A DNA stretch of 64,000 nucleotides from Streptomyces sp. NBC_00259 (GTDB taxonomy: Bacteria; Actinomycetota; Actinomycetes; Streptomycetales; Streptomycetaceae), in assembly GCF_036181745.1 (NCBI RefSeq), contig NZ_CP108080.1, forward strand, positions 2,046,001 to 2,110,000, written 5' to 3'. A program made the translations under genes and the position numbers. Numbering within the stretch: the first letter of the stretch is position 1; the number at the start of each line of letters is the position of its first letter. Positions 36,127-43,977 of this stretch are shown one piece after another. The notes under the pieces are model-generated. The model was not told where the DNA came from, ran no database searches, and worked only from the letters and a program-made list of their open reading frames with translations.

Positions 36127-36924
36127 CTACTGCTTGTCGAACTTGTGCTGGGTCTGGCCCTGGGCCTGGTCCTGCGCCGAACCGCTGCCGCCCTCGATCG
36201 CCTGCTGCTGTGCGCTGCTGCCCCCTGCCAGCTCGGCCTTCATGCGCTGCAGCTCCAGCTCGACGTCCGTACCGCCGGAGATCCGGTCCAGCTCCGCGGC
36301 GATGTCGTCCTTCGCCATGCCGGTCGGGTCGTCCAGCGCACCGGACGCCAGGAGCTCGTCGATGGCGCCGGCGCGGGCCTGCAGCTGGGCGGTCTTGTCC
36401 TCGGCGCGCTGGATCGCCAGGCCGACGTCGCCCATCTCCTCGGAGATGCCGGAGAAGGCCTCCCCGATCCGGGTCTGCGCCTGGGCCGCCGTGTACGTGG
36501 CCTTGATGGTCTCCTTCTTCGTACGGAAGGCGTCGACCTTGGCCTGCAGCCGCTGGGCGGCGAGCGTGAGCTTCTCCTCCTCGCCCTGCAGGGTCTGGTG
36601 CTGCGTCTCCAGGTCGGTGACCTGCTGCTGAAGCGCGGCGCGGCGGGACAGCGCCTCACGCGCCAGGTCCTCACGGCCGAGCGCCAGCGCCTTGCGGCCC
36701 TGGTCCTCCAGCTTCGTGGACTGACCCTGGAGCTGATTCAGCTGCAGCTCCAGGCGCTTGCGCGAGGTCGCCACGTCGGCGACTCCGCGGCGCACCTTCT
36801 GCAGCAGCTCCAGCTGCTTCTGGTACGAGTAATCGAGGGTTTCGCGCGGATCCTCGGCCCGGTCAAGGGCCTTGTTTGCCTTCGCGCGGAAGATCATCCC
36901 CATACGCTTCATGACACCGCTCAT
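36127..36924 (-). CDS. pspA: PspA/IM30 (Vipp1-like) membrane-stress protein
   Basis: The protein has 265 residues and is almost entirely helical coiled coil (about residues 25-230), starting with an amphipathic helix (M-G-M-I-F-R-A-K-A-N-K-A-L). The block A-E-D-P-R-E-T-L-D-Y-S-Y is a family signature. PspA forms ESCRT-III-like polymers on stressed membranes. The last 40 residues are Gln/Gly/Ser-rich and probably disordered. ATG 36924 is chosen; another ATG lies four codons later. No pspF- or clgR-like regulator is next to it. Confidence 0.94.
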   Translation of the reverse strand: MSGVMKRMGMIFRAKANKALDRAEDPRETLDYSYQKQLELLQKVRRGVADVATSRKRLELQLNQLQGQSTKLEDQGRKALALGREDLAREALSRRAALQQQVTDLETQHQTLQGEEEKLTLAAQRLQAKVDAFRTKKETIKATYTAAQAQTRIGEAFSGISEEMGDVGLAIQRAEDKTAQLQARAGAIDELLASGALDDPTGMAKDDIAAELDRISGGTDVELELQRMKAELAGGSSAQQQAIEGGSGSAQDQAQGQTQHKFDKQ

Positions 36925-37225
36925 GGGCTTCGCGCGCCCCCTTCTGACGGACTCAGCTCCAGCTACTCCAGGACCCACAGTACGGGCCCTGCATCCATTA
37001 CCGCACTGTTCGAGCGCGGATGCGCTCCTCCCCAAGAACGACCTGTCCACGGCTGCGATCCAGCGCAAGGAGTAGGTGACCGTCAGGGGAAGCCGCGGTT
37101 GCCTCGTCGTGCACACGCGCCAACGTACGTTCTGCCTGCTTCTGCCCCGTACAGACGCTCGCCGTTGCCGGATCGTTCCCCCGGGGGCTGGGGTCCATGC
37201 CCGGCACCCCGTACCCTTGTGTTTT
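36925..37225. other. Divergent intergenic region, no gene seen
   Basis: These 301 bases separate pspA (minus) from the DUF3043 gene (plus). Plus-strand frames through here have poor codon bias and no start with a ribosome-binding site. The region should contain both promoters. A -10-like TACTGT on the minus strand near 36976-36981 is a candidate for pspA. Confidence 0.5.
37212..37217 (+). promoter_or_regulatory. -10 element of a leaderless promoter (DUF3043 gene)
   Basis: TACCCT is followed by 8 nt and the GTG at 37226, with no ribosome-binding site. Confidence 0.5.
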
Positions 37226-37822
37226 GTGTTCCGTAGCCGTTCGAAGGATGAGAAGGCCCCCACCGACAAGGTGACGGCGGACCTCTCCAAGCAGCCCCGC
37301 GACCCCGAGGCCCCCAAGGGCCGCCCGACCCCGAAGCGGAGTGAGGCCCAGACGCAGCGCCGTCGCGCGCAGTCGGCACCGACCGACCGCAAGGAGGCCA
37401 TGCGCCGCCAACGAGAGGCGCGCCGCGCCGACCTGGCCAAGCAGCGCGAGGCGCTGGCCGGTGGCGACGAGCGCTATCTCCCGGCCCGTGACAGGGGTGC
37501 GGTGCGTCGATTCGTCCGCGACTTCGTCGACTCGCGGTTCTGCATCGCCGAGTTCTTCCTGCCGCTGGCCGTGGTGATCCTGGTGCTCTCCATGATCCGC
37601 GTGCCCCAGCTGCAGAACATCGCGCTGCTGCTGTGGCTCGGTGTGATCGTGCTGATCGTCATCGACTCGATCGGCATCTGGCTCCGCCTGAAGAAGCAGC
37701 TGGCCGAGCGCTTCCCCGACGAGCCGAAGCGCGGCGCCGTGGCCTACGGCCTGATGCGTACGCTCCAGATGCGCCGACTGCGGCTGCCCAAGCCCCGCGT
37801 CAAGCGCGGAGAGCGGCCCTGA
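37226..37822 (+). CDS. DUF3043 membrane protein
   Basis: The protein has 198 residues. The N-terminal 95 are very basic and Lys/Arg/Gln-rich, ending in Y-L-P-A-R-D-R-G; two membrane helices follow (about 108-155) and then a basic C-terminus with R-R-L-R-L-P-K-P. This is the DUF3043 plan, a conserved actinobacterial family of unknown function. The stop overlaps the presumed CTG start of the methyltransferase (CTGA), so the two genes are probably coupled. Confidence 0.88.
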   Translation: MFRSRSKDEKAPTDKVTADLSKQPRDPEAPKGRPTPKRSEAQTQRRRAQSAPTDRKEAMRRQREARRADLAKQREALAGGDERYLPARDRGAVRRFVRDFVDSRFCIAEFFLPLAVVILVLSMIRVPQLQNIALLLWLGVIVLIVIDSIGIWLRLKKQLAERFPDEPKRGAVAYGLMRTLQMRRLRLPKPRVKRGERP

Positions 37823-38643
37823 GCGCGGACGTCGTCTCCGGTCAGGGTCAGGACGTCTCCGGTTTCGCGAGCTGCGCGGCCGCCTGGCTGAAGGGCCTGG
37901 GCGGGCTGCGCAACACCGTCCGCCAGGAGCTCGTCGCCCGTCAGCTCGACGAGCAGATAGCGGCACGCTTCCCCGTCGGGCAGCGGCTGCGGGTCCTCGA
38001 CGTCGGCATGGGACAGGGCACGCAGGCCCTGCGGCTGGCGCGGGCCGGGCACAAGGTGACCGGTCTGGAGTCGGACGCGGGAATGCTCCGGGTCGCCCGG
38101 GAGGCGCTGGCGACCGAGCCCGAAGGCATCCGGGAGCGCTTCCGGACGATCGAGGGCGACGGCCGGGACACCGGGGTGCACTTCCTGCCCGGTTCCTTCG
38201 ACGTGGTGCTGTGCCACGGCGTGCTGATGTACGTCGAGGAGCGCGACGCGATGCTGGCGGGCCTGGCGCGGATGCTGGCGCCCGGCGGTCTGCTGTCCCT
38301 GCTCGTGCGGAACGCGGACGCGCTGGCGATGCGGCCCGGCCTCGCGGGTGACTGGACCGCGGCGCTGACCGCCTTCGACTCGGACACGTACACCAACCGG
38401 CTCGGCATCCAGGTCCGCGCGGACCACATGGCGTCGTTGAAGGCGACCCTCGCGGGGATCGCCGCCCCCCTGCACGCCTGGTACGGCGTGCGGGTCTTCA
38501 CGGACGGCGCCGCCGACGACGCGGAGCTGCCGCCCGAGGACGAACTGGCCCGGCTGCTGACGGCCGAGGACCGCGCGGGACGCATCGACCCCTACCGCTC
38601 GGCGGCCGCGCTGCTGCATCTGTGCGGGGTGCGGGGCCAGTAG
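37819..38643 (+). CDS. Class I SAM-dependent methyltransferase, probable CTG start
   Basis: The protein has about 274 residues with a Rossmann-type fold: motif I V-L-D-V-G-M-G-Q-G-T-Q, an acidic residue after the second strand in G-L-E-S-D, and F-D-V-V-L-C-H-G-V-L-M-Y for motif IV. The coding pattern begins right after the DUF3043 stop, but no ATG, GTG or TTG occurs there. CTG at 37819 overlaps that stop (CTGA) and has GGAGAG 7 nt upstream. The next upstream start in frame, at 37633, would lie deep in the previous gene. The methyl acceptor is unknown. Confidence 0.82.
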   Translation: MSADVVSGQGQDVSGFASCAAAWLKGLGGLRNTVRQELVARQLDEQIAARFPVGQRLRVLDVGMGQGTQALRLARAGHKVTGLESDAGMLRVAREALATEPEGIRERFRTIEGDGRDTGVHFLPGSFDVVLCHGVLMYVEERDAMLAGLARMLAPGGLLSLLVRNADALAMRPGLAGDWTAALTAFDSDTYTNRLGIQVRADHMASLKATLAGIAAPLHAWYGVRVFTDGAADDAELPPEDELARLLTAEDRAGRIDPYRSAAALLHLCGVRGQ

Positions 38644-38708
38644 GCCGTGTCTGACCCGGCCTGGGCCCGCCCCGGGGCGGTTCCCCCGGGTGCGGACCGT
38701 GAGTGGGC

Positions 38709-38915
38709 TCAGCCCTCGGCGTTGAGGCTCATCGGGCCGTAGATGCGGCTGCCGTCCTCGAAGAGGAAGACCTGGTCCGCACCGCCCTCCAGGAGCTCTC
38801 GCCAGACCTCGCCGATCCAGGACTCCGCGTCGCCCTGCGTGCTGAACTCCTCCGGCTCCACGGCCGGCTGGACCTCCGTCCCGTCGGACTTCTCGAACCG
38901 CCACGTCCACGCCAT
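38709..38915 (-). CDS. Small conserved acidic protein of unknown function
   Basis: The protein has 68 residues and begins M-A-W-T-W-R-F-E-K, with a Trp-rich first strand, an acidic helical middle (G-D-A-E-S-W-I-G-E-V-W) and a C-terminal beta-strand pair. The ATG at 38915 has GGGAGG 5 nt upstream, a strong site. It has no signal, membrane helix or Cys motif. It is convergent with the methyltransferase and divergent from cobU. Confidence 0.75.
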   Translation of the reverse strand: MAWTWRFEKSDGTEVQPAVEPEEFSTQGDAESWIGEVWRELLEGGADQVFLFEDGSRIYGPMSLNAEG

Positions 38916-39000
38916 GTGCGCCTCCCGGGTCCACGCGCTGATGACCTTGCTTCCCGCAGCGTAGCCGGGCGCGCACCCGCAGCGGTGACGCGGGAAGATC

Positions 39001-40206
39001 GTGACCGTGGAACTGACTCTGCTCGGCACCGGAGCCCCCACCGGGCTCCCCCGCCCCGACTGCCCCTGCGCCGTCTGCGCCGCCGCCCGCGGCGAACGGG
39101 CGCGCGCGGCGACCGCCCTGCTGGTGGACGGCGCGCTGCTGCTCGACCTGACGCCGGGGGCGGCGCTGGCCGCCGCCCGGGCGGGCCACTCACTCGTGGG
39201 GGTACGGCAGGTCCTGCTGTCGCACCCGCACGACGGGCCCGCGATGGAGCTGCCCGTGGGGCTGCCGACGGCCGGGCGGGTGCCGGACGGTCAGGAGTTG
39301 ACGCTGATCAGCGGGCACCGGGTGCGGGCGGTCGCGCTGGACTCCCCGGGTACGGGGTACGAGGTGACCTCGCCGGAGGGGGAGCGACTGCTGTACCTGC
39401 CGCCGGGCGGCGCGCCCGCCGGCGTGACGGACGGTGATCCACTGCCGTACGACATGATCGTCGCCGATGTCGTCGGACGCCCCGACGGACTGGCGAGGCT
39501 GCGGGCGGTGGGCGCGGTCGGCGCCACGACGGACGTCGTCGCCGTCCACATCGACCACGACGCGCCCCCCGGTGCCGAGCTGGACCGGCGGCTCGCGGCG
39601 GCGGGGGCGCGGACCGTGCCGGACGGCACGACGCTGTACGTCGGGGAGTACCACGCGGTCCCGGACGTACCGCGGCGCACGCTGGTCACCGGCGGGGCGC
39701 GGTCCGGGAAGTCGCTGGAGGCGGAGCGGCGGCTGGAGTCGTTCCCCGACGTGGTGTACGTGGCGACGAGCGGCGCGCGCGGGAACGACCGGGAGTGGGC
39801 GGCCCGGGTCGCGGCGCACCGGGAGCGCCGGCCGGGCAGCTGGCGCACGATCGAGACCTGCGAGCTGGTTCCCCTGCTGGCCGAGAGCGGTCCTCCGCTG
39901 CTCATCGACTGCCTGGCGCTGTGGCTCACCGACGCGATGGACCAGGTGGGCGCGTGGGACGACGAGCGCTGGGAGACGGTCGGCCGCGGCCTCCTGCACG
40001 CCCGCACGTCCGCCCTCGTCGCGGCCGTCCGCGAGACGCGCCGCACGGTCGTCGCCGTCACCAACGAGGTCGGTTCGGGCGTCGTCCCCGCGACCCCGTC
40101 GGGCCGTCGTTTCCGCGACGAACTGGGCCGCCTGAACGCGGCCTTCGCCTCGGAGTGCGAGCACGTCCTGCTGGTGGTGGCGGGCCAGGCGCTGCCGCTG
40201 CGGTGA
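39001..40206 (+). CDS. cobU: Adenosylcobinamide kinase/guanylyltransferase with N-terminal metallo-beta-lactamase-like domain
   Basis: The protein has 401 residues. Residues 225-401 are CobU: P-loop T-G-G-A-R-S-G-K-S near 230, D-C-L-A-L-W-L-T-D, and N-E-V-G-S-G-V-V-P. CobU phosphorylates adenosylcobinamide and transfers GMP to it in cobalamin assembly. Residues 1-215 resemble a beta-lactamase-fold (PhnP-like) domain with L-L-G-T-G-A-P and S-H-P-H-D; the usual H-x-H-x-D-H zinc site is degraded to H-P-H-D-G-P, so the domain may not be catalytic. GTG at 39001 or 39007 can start it, with GGGAAG upstream. Confidence 0.92.
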   Translation: MTVELTLLGTGAPTGLPRPDCPCAVCAAARGERARAATALLVDGALLLDLTPGAALAAARAGHSLVGVRQVLLSHPHDGPAMELPVGLPTAGRVPDGQELTLISGHRVRAVALDSPGTGYEVTSPEGERLLYLPPGGAPAGVTDGDPLPYDMIVADVVGRPDGLARLRAVGAVGATTDVVAVHIDHDAPPGAELDRRLAAAGARTVPDGTTLYVGEYHAVPDVPRRTLVTGGARSGKSLEAERRLESFPDVVYVATSGARGNDREWAARVAAHRERRPGSWRTIETCELVPLLAESGPPLLIDCLALWLTDAMDQVGAWDDERWETVGRGLLHARTSALVAAVRETRRTVVAVTNEVGSGVVPATPSGRRFRDELGRLNAAFASECEHVLLVVAGQALPLR

Positions 40207-40244
40207 GCGGGTGGCCCGGGAGCCGGAAAGGCGGGGCGGGCCGG

Positions 40245-40250
40245 TACTGT
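40245..40250 (+). promoter_or_regulatory. -10 element of a leaderless promoter (cobT)
   Basis: TACTGT is followed by 7 nt and the ATG at 40258, with no ribosome-binding site. cobT therefore appears able to be transcribed separately from cobU. Confidence 0.5.
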
Positions 40251-40257
40251 TCGGCGA

Positions 40258-41307
40258 ATGAGCTCGCTGAATCTCGACGACTTCTCCGACCTTATCGAGC
40301 GCCCCGACACCGGTATGCGGCGCGACGCCGAGGAACGCCGGGAGCGGCTGTCCGTGCCGCCCGGGGCCCTGGGGCGGCTGGACGAGCTGGGCGAGTGGCT
40401 GTCGGCCGCGCAGGGGGCCGTGCCGGCGCGGGCCGTCGAACGGCCGCGGGTGGTGCTGTTCGCGGGGGACCACGGGGTCGCTGAGCTGGGTGTGTCGGGA
40501 CGGCCGGCGGGAACCGCGCACGAGCTGGTGCGGGCCACGCTGGAGGGCGCGAGCCCCGTCGCGGTGCTGGCCCGGCGGATGGACGTGCCGGTGCGGATCG
40601 TCGACGCCGGACTGGACTGCGATCCGGACCTGCTGCCCGAGGACGTCGTACGGCACCGGGTGCGGCGCGGCAGCGGGCGCATCGACGTCGAGGACGCGCT
40701 GACCCCGGACGAGGCCGAGGCGGCCGTGCGTCTGGGTGTGACGATCGCCGACGAGGAGGCCGACTCCGGTACCGATCTGGTGGTGCTCGGCGATCTCAGT
40801 GTCGGCGGTACGACGCCCGCCTCCGCCCTGATCGCCGCGCTCTGCGGCACGGACGCCTCGGTGGTGACCGGTCGCGGCGGTGCCGGGATCGACGATCTGG
40901 CGTGGATGCGCAAGTGCGCGGCGATCCGTGACGCGCTGCGCCGCGCCCGGCCCGTGCTCGGCGACCAGCTGGCGCTGCTGACGGCCGTGGGCGGGGCGGA
41001 TCTGGCCGCGACGACCGGGTTCCTGCTGCAGGCCGCGGTGCGCCGGATGCCCGTGATCCTGGACGGTGTCGTCTCGGCGGCCTGCGCCCTCGTCGGGCAG
41101 CGGGCGGCGTTCCGTGCGCCGGACTGGTGGCTGGCGGGCCAGGTGACCGGAGAGCCGGCCCAGGCGAAGGCCCTCGACCGGATGGCGCTCGACCCGCTGC
41201 TCGACCACGGCGTCACCGTCGGGGAAGGAACGGGCGCCCTGCTCGCCCTCCCCCTCGTCCGGGCGTCCGCGGCGCTCGCCGCCGAACTGCCCGTGCGTAC
41301 GGAGTAG
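40258..41307 (+). CDS. cobT: Nicotinate-nucleotide-dimethylbenzimidazole phosphoribosyltransferase
   Basis: The protein has 349 residues. It makes alpha-ribazole phosphate, the lower-ligand precursor of cobalamin. F-A-G-D-H-G-V near residue 64, T-T-P-A-S-A-L, G-R-G-G-A-G-I-D-D and D-G-V-V-S-A-A-C-A-L are family motifs, and the catalytic Glu lies near the C-terminus in V-G-E-G-T-G-A. The ATG lies 51 nt after the cobU stop with a leaderless promoter. It works with CobU and CobS, also in this window, to finish the coenzyme. Confidence 0.95.
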   Translation: MSSLNLDDFSDLIERPDTGMRRDAEERRERLSVPPGALGRLDELGEWLSAAQGAVPARAVERPRVVLFAGDHGVAELGVSGRPAGTAHELVRATLEGASPVAVLARRMDVPVRIVDAGLDCDPDLLPEDVVRHRVRRGSGRIDVEDALTPDEAEAAVRLGVTIADEEADSGTDLVVLGDLSVGGTTPASALIAALCGTDASVVTGRGGAGIDDLAWMRKCAAIRDALRRARPVLGDQLALLTAVGGADLAATTGFLLQAAVRRMPVILDGVVSAACALVGQRAAFRAPDWWLAGQVTGEPAQAKALDRMALDPLLDHGVTVGEGTGALLALPLVRASAALAAELPVRTE

Positions 41308-41469
41308 TTCCCACCCGCAGCCCGCGCGAGATCGGGATCACTCGGATCCCACTCAACTTCTCGGCATCGTCGCCGGTCTTCGATCGTGGCGCGGGGCTCG
41401 GGGCGGGACCGGATCGAGTCGTTGTAGCGCGCCGACGCCACATACCGACCCATCTGGGAGCCACGTTCC

Positions 41470-41520
41470 ATGCTCTTCGACGTGAGCGCCGTTCTCGAGC
41501 CCTCGGCGAGCCGGCGGTGA
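41470..41520 (+). CDS. Short upstream ORF (16 codons) coupled to the rhomboid-like gene
   Basis: ATG at 41470 has GGGAG 9 nt upstream and opens a 16-residue frame (MLFDVSAVLEPSASRR) whose TGA overlaps the GTG of the next gene (GTGA at 41517). The downstream start has no ribosome-binding site of its own, so translation probably enters through this frame. Alternatively a frameshift has split one longer N-terminus. Confidence 0.4.
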   Translation: MLFDVSAVLEPSASRR

Positions 41521-42497
41521 ACCGTGCGCGCGCTTTCGCGCGCCGCGAGTGGGGGCCGCTGTACACGACCGTACGGACGGCGCTCGTGACGAGGACGTGG
41601 CGCGCGGTCCCCATGACGCTCGGCGCGGTCTGTCTCACCGGCCTGTTCCAGCTGGTGCAGAACCAGTCCTGGGGCTATCAGCCGGTGCAGGACATCGGCT
41701 CGGTGCGGGCGGAGGACCCGCTCTGGCTCGCTCTGCTCCGTACCCCGCTGTCCCTCTTCGTCCCGGCGCTCGATCTGCCGGTGTGGGGCGCGCTGGCCCA
41801 GGTCCTCCTGGTGTTCGGCATCTGCGAGATCTGTCTGGGACGGCCGCGCACCCTGATGGTCGCGTACGCGGCCACGCTCGCCGGGACGCTGTACGCACGG
41901 GCCGGGATCGCCCTGGGGCCCGGTCATCCGCTGAGCCTGCCCGCCTCGGACGCCCAGGTCGTGGACACGGGGCCGTCGGCGGCGGTGGTGGGGCTCGCGG
42001 TCTGGGTCTGTCACCGCTACGGGGCGCGGGTGACGATGGGCCTGGTGGTCGTCGCGATGATCGTCGAAGTGCTGGTGAAGAACAATCTGGCGGGCAAGGA
42101 GCATCTCGCCGCGATCGCCGGCGTGCTCGTGGTGCTCGCCGTGACGGCGTGCTTTCAGCGTGCGCCGGAGCCGGGTTCGGAACCGGTGTCGGAAACGGAA
42201 CCGGGAGCAGAGCCCGGGCCGGCGCCGGAGCCGAGGTCGGTGCCGGAGCCGGGATCGGGATCGGGATCGGGATCGGGATCGGGATCGGGATCGGGACCAG
42301 TGTCGGAGCCACGGCTGGAACCGGGGCTGGAACCGGAGCCCGGTTCCAGCGCCGGGGCGGGGGCGCGGCCGGCCGGCAGCCGGTCCGGGGCGCCGCCGAT
42401 CAGGTCCTCGAACTTGCGGCGCGGTCCGCTCCAGCGTTTGTCGTGGTGGAACGCGCGCAGCACCGCCTTCGCCCGGGAGCGCGGGCGGCGCCGGTAG
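41517..42497 (+). CDS. Rhomboid-like membrane protein with low-complexity tail
   Basis: The protein has 326 residues. Residues 30-212 contain about six hydrophobic segments. D-T-G-P-S-A-A-V-V-G-L (Ser154) and K-E-H-L-A-A-I-A-G (His196) resemble the Ser and His helices of rhomboid proteases, with GPSA in place of GASG. The last 110 residues are Glu/Pro/Gly/Ser-rich, with seven G-S dipeptides encoded by a hexamer repeat, then basic. This tail overlaps the 3' part of the opposite-strand gene by 343 bp, so the natural stop may once have been earlier. The GTG start is inferred from coupling to a short upstream frame. Confidence 0.6.
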   Translation: MNRARAFARREWGPLYTTVRTALVTRTWRAVPMTLGAVCLTGLFQLVQNQSWGYQPVQDIGSVRAEDPLWLALLRTPLSLFVPALDLPVWGALAQVLLVFGICEICLGRPRTLMVAYAATLAGTLYARAGIALGPGHPLSLPASDAQVVDTGPSAAVVGLAVWVCHRYGARVTMGLVVVAMIVEVLVKNNLAGKEHLAAIAGVLVVLAVTACFQRAPEPGSEPVSETEPGAEPGPAPEPRSVPEPGSGSGSGSGSGSGSGPVSEPRLEPGLEPEPGSSAGAGARPAGSRSGAPPIRSSNLRRGPLQRLSWWNARSTAFARERGRRR

Positions 42498-43117
42498 ACC
42501 CGCTTGGCCCACGGCGAGGCGGGCCTGGCCAGCCGGAGCGCCGCGATGATCGCGACGAACGGCACCAGCGTGCCGATGATCGCCATCCGCAGTTTGCCCT
42601 TGAAGAGGGCGATCAGGACGAAGGCGAAGTTGACGGCGAGGGTGAGCAGGAAGACCCGGCGGTCGTCGCGTTCGTCCTCGGTGAGGTTGTCGACCCCGAG
42701 CGGCGAGAAGCCGCCGAGGATCAGCAGCAGCAGTGAGGCGGTGAGCACGACCACCTCGACGCTCTGACGGCCCGCCTCGGTCCAGTAGACGTCGTCGAGG
42801 TGCAGGATCAGCGCGAACTCGTCGAGGACCAGCCCGGCGCCCATCCCGAAGACCACCGCGAAGACGACGGTGCCCGCGCCGGTGTGCTGGCTGCTGGCGA
42901 CCGACCCGAATCCGCCGATGATGATGAGGACGACACCGGGCACCACATGGTGGATGTGCAGCCCGCCGGAGCTGACGTTCCGGAAGGGTCCCTTTCCGAG
43001 CCGGATCAGCCGGGTGACCGTGCGGGTGATCAGGAAGGTCAGGACGAAAGAGGCCAGCGCGATGAGCAGCGGGAGCTTTCCCGGCTCCACGATGTTGCGG
43101 TAAAACCAGTGACCCAT
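42155..43117 (-). CDS. Polytopic membrane protein with Asp-Pro repeat tail
   Basis: The protein has 320 residues. The ATG at 43117 has GGGAG 8 nt upstream; an ATG nine codons earlier (43144) lacks a site. Six or seven membrane helices span about 10-190, with G-G-L-H-I-H-H-V-V-P-G after the first and D-E-F-A-L-I-L-H-L-D-D-V-Y-W in the middle; the His and acidic residues could bind metal. A basic segment (R-R-R-P-R-S-R-A-K) follows. The last 60 residues are Gly/Ser/Pro-rich, with seven D-P dipeptides encoded by the same hexamer repeat that gives G-S on the other strand. The function is unknown; the core is conserved in streptomycetes. Confidence 0.75.
   Translation of the reverse strand: MGHWFYRNIVEPGKLPLLIALASFVLTFLITRTVTRLIRLGKGPFRNVSSGGLHIHHVVPGVVLIIIGGFGSVASSQHTGAGTVVFAVVFGMGAGLVLDEFALILHLDDVYWTEAGRQSVEVVVLTASLLLLILGGFSPLGVDNLTEDERDDRRVFLLTLAVNFAFVLIALFKGKLRMAIIGTLVPFVAIIAALRLARPASPWAKRVYRRRPRSRAKAVLRAFHHDKRWSGPRRKFEDLIGGAPDRLPAGRAPAPALEPGSGSSPGSSRGSDTGPDPDPDPDPDPDPDPGSGTDLGSGAGPGSAPGSVSDTGSEPGSGAR
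42251..42292. repeat. (GGGATC)7 tandem hexamer shared by two convergent genes
   Basis: Seven perfect copies of GGGATC read as Gly-Ser pairs on the plus strand and Asp-Pro pairs on the minus strand. The period is a multiple of three, so copy-number changes keep both frames. Confidence 0.95.
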
Positions 43118-43172
43118 GCCACCCGCTCCCGTTTTGTCCGTCATGCGCAATTTACCGTCGGAGCGCACCGAC

Positions 43173-43178
43173 TACCCT
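43173..43178 (+). promoter_or_regulatory. -10 element of a leaderless promoter (cobS)
   Basis: TACCCT is followed by 7 nt and the GTG at 43186, with no ribosome-binding site. Confidence 0.5.
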
Positions 43179-43185
43179 GCGCGCG

Positions 43186-43977
43186 GTGAGCTCTCTCAGG
43201 ACAGTCGGCCCGGTCGGCATACGGTTCGCCTTCGGCACCCTCACCGTGCTGCCGGTACGCGTCACCCGCTGGGACCGCGACGCCGCACGGGCGGGAATGC
43301 TCTGCGCCCCGCTCGCCGGGCTGGTCGTGGGCCTCTGCGCGGCCGCCCTCGGCGGACTGCTGCTCGTGCTCGGCGCGGGCCCGCTGCTCGCCGCCGTCGG
43401 CTCCGCCGCCGTACCCGCCGTGCTCACCCGGGGCCTCCACCTCGACGGCCTCGCCGACACCGCCGACGGCCTGGGCAGCGCCAAGCCCGCCGAGGACGCG
43501 CTGCGGATCATGAAGCAGTCGGACGTCGGGCCGTTCGGTGTGATCACCCTGCTCTTCGTGCTGCTGGCGCAGGTCGCGGCACTGTACGAGCTGTACGGGC
43601 ACGGCTGGGTCCACGGCGCGGCGGGGGCGGCGGCCGCGGGCGTCGCGGCGCGGCTCGCGCTCACGCTCGCCTCGCGCACGGGCGTCCCGGCGGCCCGCCC
43701 GGAGGGCCTCGGCGCCATGGTCGCCGCCACCGTCCCCGTACGCCACGCCGTGACGGCCGCCGTCCTGGTCACCGCGGCATGCGCGGCCGCGGGCGCGGCG
43801 TCCGGCGGGTACGGGGCGCTCCGGGTCGCCGTGGCCCTCCTCGCCGGAGCGGCGGCGGCCGAACTGCTGCTGCGGCACTGTGTGCGCCGCTTCGGCGGGG
43901 TGACGGGAGACGTGTTCGGCGCGCTCGCGGAGACGGCGGCGACGGCGACGCTGATCGCGCTGGCCGTGGGCTCCTAA
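43186..43977 (+). CDS. cobS: Adenosylcobinamide-GDP ribazoletransferase (cobalamin synthase)
   Basis: The protein has 263 residues and about seven membrane helices. The motifs R-G-L-H-L-D-G-L-A-D-T-A-D-G-L and M-K-Q-S-D-V-G-P-F-G carry the Asp residues of the active site. CobS joins adenosylcobinamide-GDP (from CobU) to alpha-ribazole phosphate (from CobT). It diverges from the Asp-Pro-tailed membrane protein gene. The TAA overlaps the stop of the convergent GH114 gene. Confidence 0.95.
   Translation: MSSLRTVGPVGIRFAFGTLTVLPVRVTRWDRDAARAGMLCAPLAGLVVGLCAAALGGLLLVLGAGPLLAAVGSAAVPAVLTRGLHLDGLADTADGLGSAKPAEDALRIMKQSDVGPFGVITLLFVLLAQVAALYELYGHGWVHGAAGAAAAGVAARLALTLASRTGVPAARPEGLGAMVAATVPVRHAVTAAVLVTAACAAAGAASGGYGALRVAVALLAGAAAAELLLRHCVRRFGGVTGDVFGALAETAATATLIALAVGS

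Noticed and set aside
36925..37225. Extra gene between pspA and the DUF3043 gene
   Set aside because: Frames extending from either side have weak codon bias and no start with a ribosome-binding site; the leaderless GTG at 37226 explains the DUF3043 gene.
38644..38708. Terminator between methyltransferase and the 68-residue gene
   Set aside because: The gap is GC-rich, but no clear inverted repeat with a reasonable loop was found.
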